Shown piece by piece: positions 5,433-6,486 of a stretch of 6,486 nt of DNA. The stretch lies in NCBI GenBank assembly GCA_003219395.1, contig QHOR01000027.1, positions 30,566 to 37,051 of the forward strand. The letters are read 5' to 3'. Under the pieces are notes generated by a model that saw only the letters and a program-made list of their open reading frames with translations, did no database searches and was not told the DNA's origin. How positions within the stretch are numbered: position 1 is the stretch's first letter; each line of letters opens with the position of its first letter. Position numbers and translations under genes: made by a program. This DNA is from Verrucomicrobiota bacterium (GTDB lineage: Bacteria; Verrucomicrobiota; Verrucomicrobiia; Chthoniobacterales; UBA10450).

Positions 5433-6486
5433 GCTGTTTGGGATTTCAGAGGCAGCATGACCCGAAAAGTTGTGCCTACGCCCAGGTCGCTTTCTACATG
5501 GATCTTCCCATCATGGGCTTCGACAATCGTCTTGGATTGAAACATACCAATGCCCAAGCCTTTCTTCTTTGTGGAGCGGAACGGCCGGAAAAGAGAATTC
5601 TTGATAAACTGCTCGCTCATTCCGCATCCGTTATCACTCACGGATAAGGCTACCCACTCCCCCTGGCGCTTCGTCTCCACGGTGATTCGGCCGTTCGTGC
5701 CGACCGCATCGCATGCGTTAAGAAGGAGGTTCGTACACACGCTTTGAAGTTGTTGCCCATCGGCCAATATCTTTGGGATCTGGTCAAATTTGGTTACCAA
5801 TTTGTTTTCCAGTGTCCCATTCAAGGTTGCGAGAGTTTCCGTGACGACAACATTGAGATCCAATTCTGCCGGCTTGAGACGCAATTCATGTCGCAGAGCG
5901 TTCATGCGGTTGATAAGGTCGTTGATCCGGCTGGCCGCGCTACCGATTCCGCGAAATGCATCCTGCCGGAAAGCGGGATTGTCGAAGTGGGCCGGCAGAT
6001 TCTGCAACATGAGCCCCAAGGTTGAGGCTGCGTTCTTTAGATCATGAATCAAGAATCCAGACATGGTTTGAAAGGCTTCCATCTCTTTTCTTTCCAAGAT
6101 CTCTTCTGTAAGTCGCAGCTTCAGGAGACTCGCCGCTACTTGTGCGCCGATGCACTTTAGCAAGTCCATCTCTTCTGCCGTGTAGCCGAGGCCCCTAACG
6201 CGGTCTGCGAGGACTATTACTCCCAGCCAGCTCTCGTCCCCGACCAGCGGAACACAAATGGGGCTGCCCCCAGTGCGGAATTGGCCACTGCTTCTCTCTA
6301 TGAGGTCTCGTGCCCATTTTTCTTTTGCCCTAGCGAGATCAAAGGGTCGTGACACTTTGATTAATTCGACGGACTTGAGATCCTTTCCCGCAATCGAAGT
6401 GATGGAATGATCGCTGAGCGCCTGCTCCGCATTAGAGGTTGAGCTCACTCGGATCAGGCGCCCTCCGTGCTCGTCCAACAGCCAGG
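5429..6486 (-). CDS. prsK: PEP-CTERM system sensor histidine kinase PrsK, N-terminus cut by window edge
   Basis: The frame is open through the right edge (…WLLDEHGG…), so the visible 351 residues are only the C-terminal part; PrsK proteins are normally about twice as long, with an N-terminal multi-pass membrane region. The TTG at 6478 is an internal Leu, not the start. Counting from that Leu, about 1-125 looks like the end of a GAF domain (CVPLVGDESWLGVIVLADR at 75-93). A short helical linker leads to the phospho-acceptor motif HDLKN at 145-149 (His codon at 6046-6044). The HATPase domain shows the N box NLLLNACDA (250-258), G1 DNGCGM (282-287), G2 GLGIGM (307-312) and G3 GVGTTF (333-338), so the catalytic core is complete. 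The context FLIHDLKNAAS is typical of PrsK. It presumably autophosphorylates at the inner membrane and passes phosphate to PrsR, whose gene overlaps its stop codon by four bases. The signal sensed is unknown. Confidence 0.9.
   Translation of the reverse strand, partial: WLLDEHGGRLIRVSSTSNAEQALSDHSITSIAGKDLKSVELIKVSRPFDLARAKEKWARDLIERSSGQFRTGGSPICVPLVGDESWLGVIVLADRVRGLGYTAEEMDLLKCIGAQVAASLLKLRLTEEILERKEMEAFQTMSGFLIHDLKNAASTLGLMLQNLPAHFDNPAFRQDAFRGIGSAASRINDLINRMNALRHELRLKPAELDLNVVVTETLATLNGTLENKLVTKFDQIPKILADGQQLQSVCTNLLLNACDAVGTNGRITVETKRQGEWVALSVSDNGCGMSEQFIKNSLFRPFRSTKKKGLGIGMFQSKTIVEAHDGKIHVESDLGVGTTFRVMLPLKSQTA

Noticed and set aside
5429..6478. TTG at 6478 as the true start of prsK
   Set aside because: The frame continues open to the window edge with sensible residues (W-L-L-D), and the protein would begin inside a GAF domain; known PrsK proteins carry a long membrane region before this point.

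Overview
This window carries three tightly packed minus-strand genes that I read as the regulatory module of a PEP-CTERM/exosortase system: prsK (sensor kinase, N-terminus cut by the right edge), prsR (sigma-54-dependent response regulator) and prsT (large TPR-repeat lipoprotein). Downstream, after a 424-base gap, is the start of a fourth minus-strand gene, cut by the left edge. It encodes a secreted protein of the kind that usually ends in an exosortase sorting signal. No RNA genes, insertion sequences or CRISPR arrays were seen.

Layout, in the direction of transcription (right to left): prsK 6486-5429, overlapping prsR by four bases (ATGA); prsR 5432-4053; an 18-base gap; prsT 4034-810; an intergenic control region 809-386; and the partial secreted-protein gene 385-1. 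The first three genes look like one operon with translational coupling at the prsK/prsR junction.

The genes and the non-coding DNA fit together as a circuit. PrsK would sense a signal and phosphorylate PrsR at Asp52. PrsR has a complete AAA+ sigma-54 activation domain. The only long intergenic region holds a near-consensus -24/-12 sigma-54 promoter (427-442, minus strand) about 41 bases before the start codon of the secreted-protein gene. Upstream of it are palindromes and a striking cluster of CGTCG/CGACG words that are plausible PrsR enhancer sites. Regulator and probable target therefore sit side by side. PrsT, an outer-envelope lipoprotein built of TPRs, probably serves the polysaccharide/export side of the system, but its exact job is unknown.

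Organism: a Gram-negative bacterium with an outer membrane and an exosortase system, with a roughly balanced base composition. The style of the secreted protein (a segment reading YLYLFAKYDGPNYGSEVW) reminds me of Verrucomicrobiota exosortase substrates, but this is memory-based and weak. Visible start codons lack clear Shine-Dalgarno sequences.
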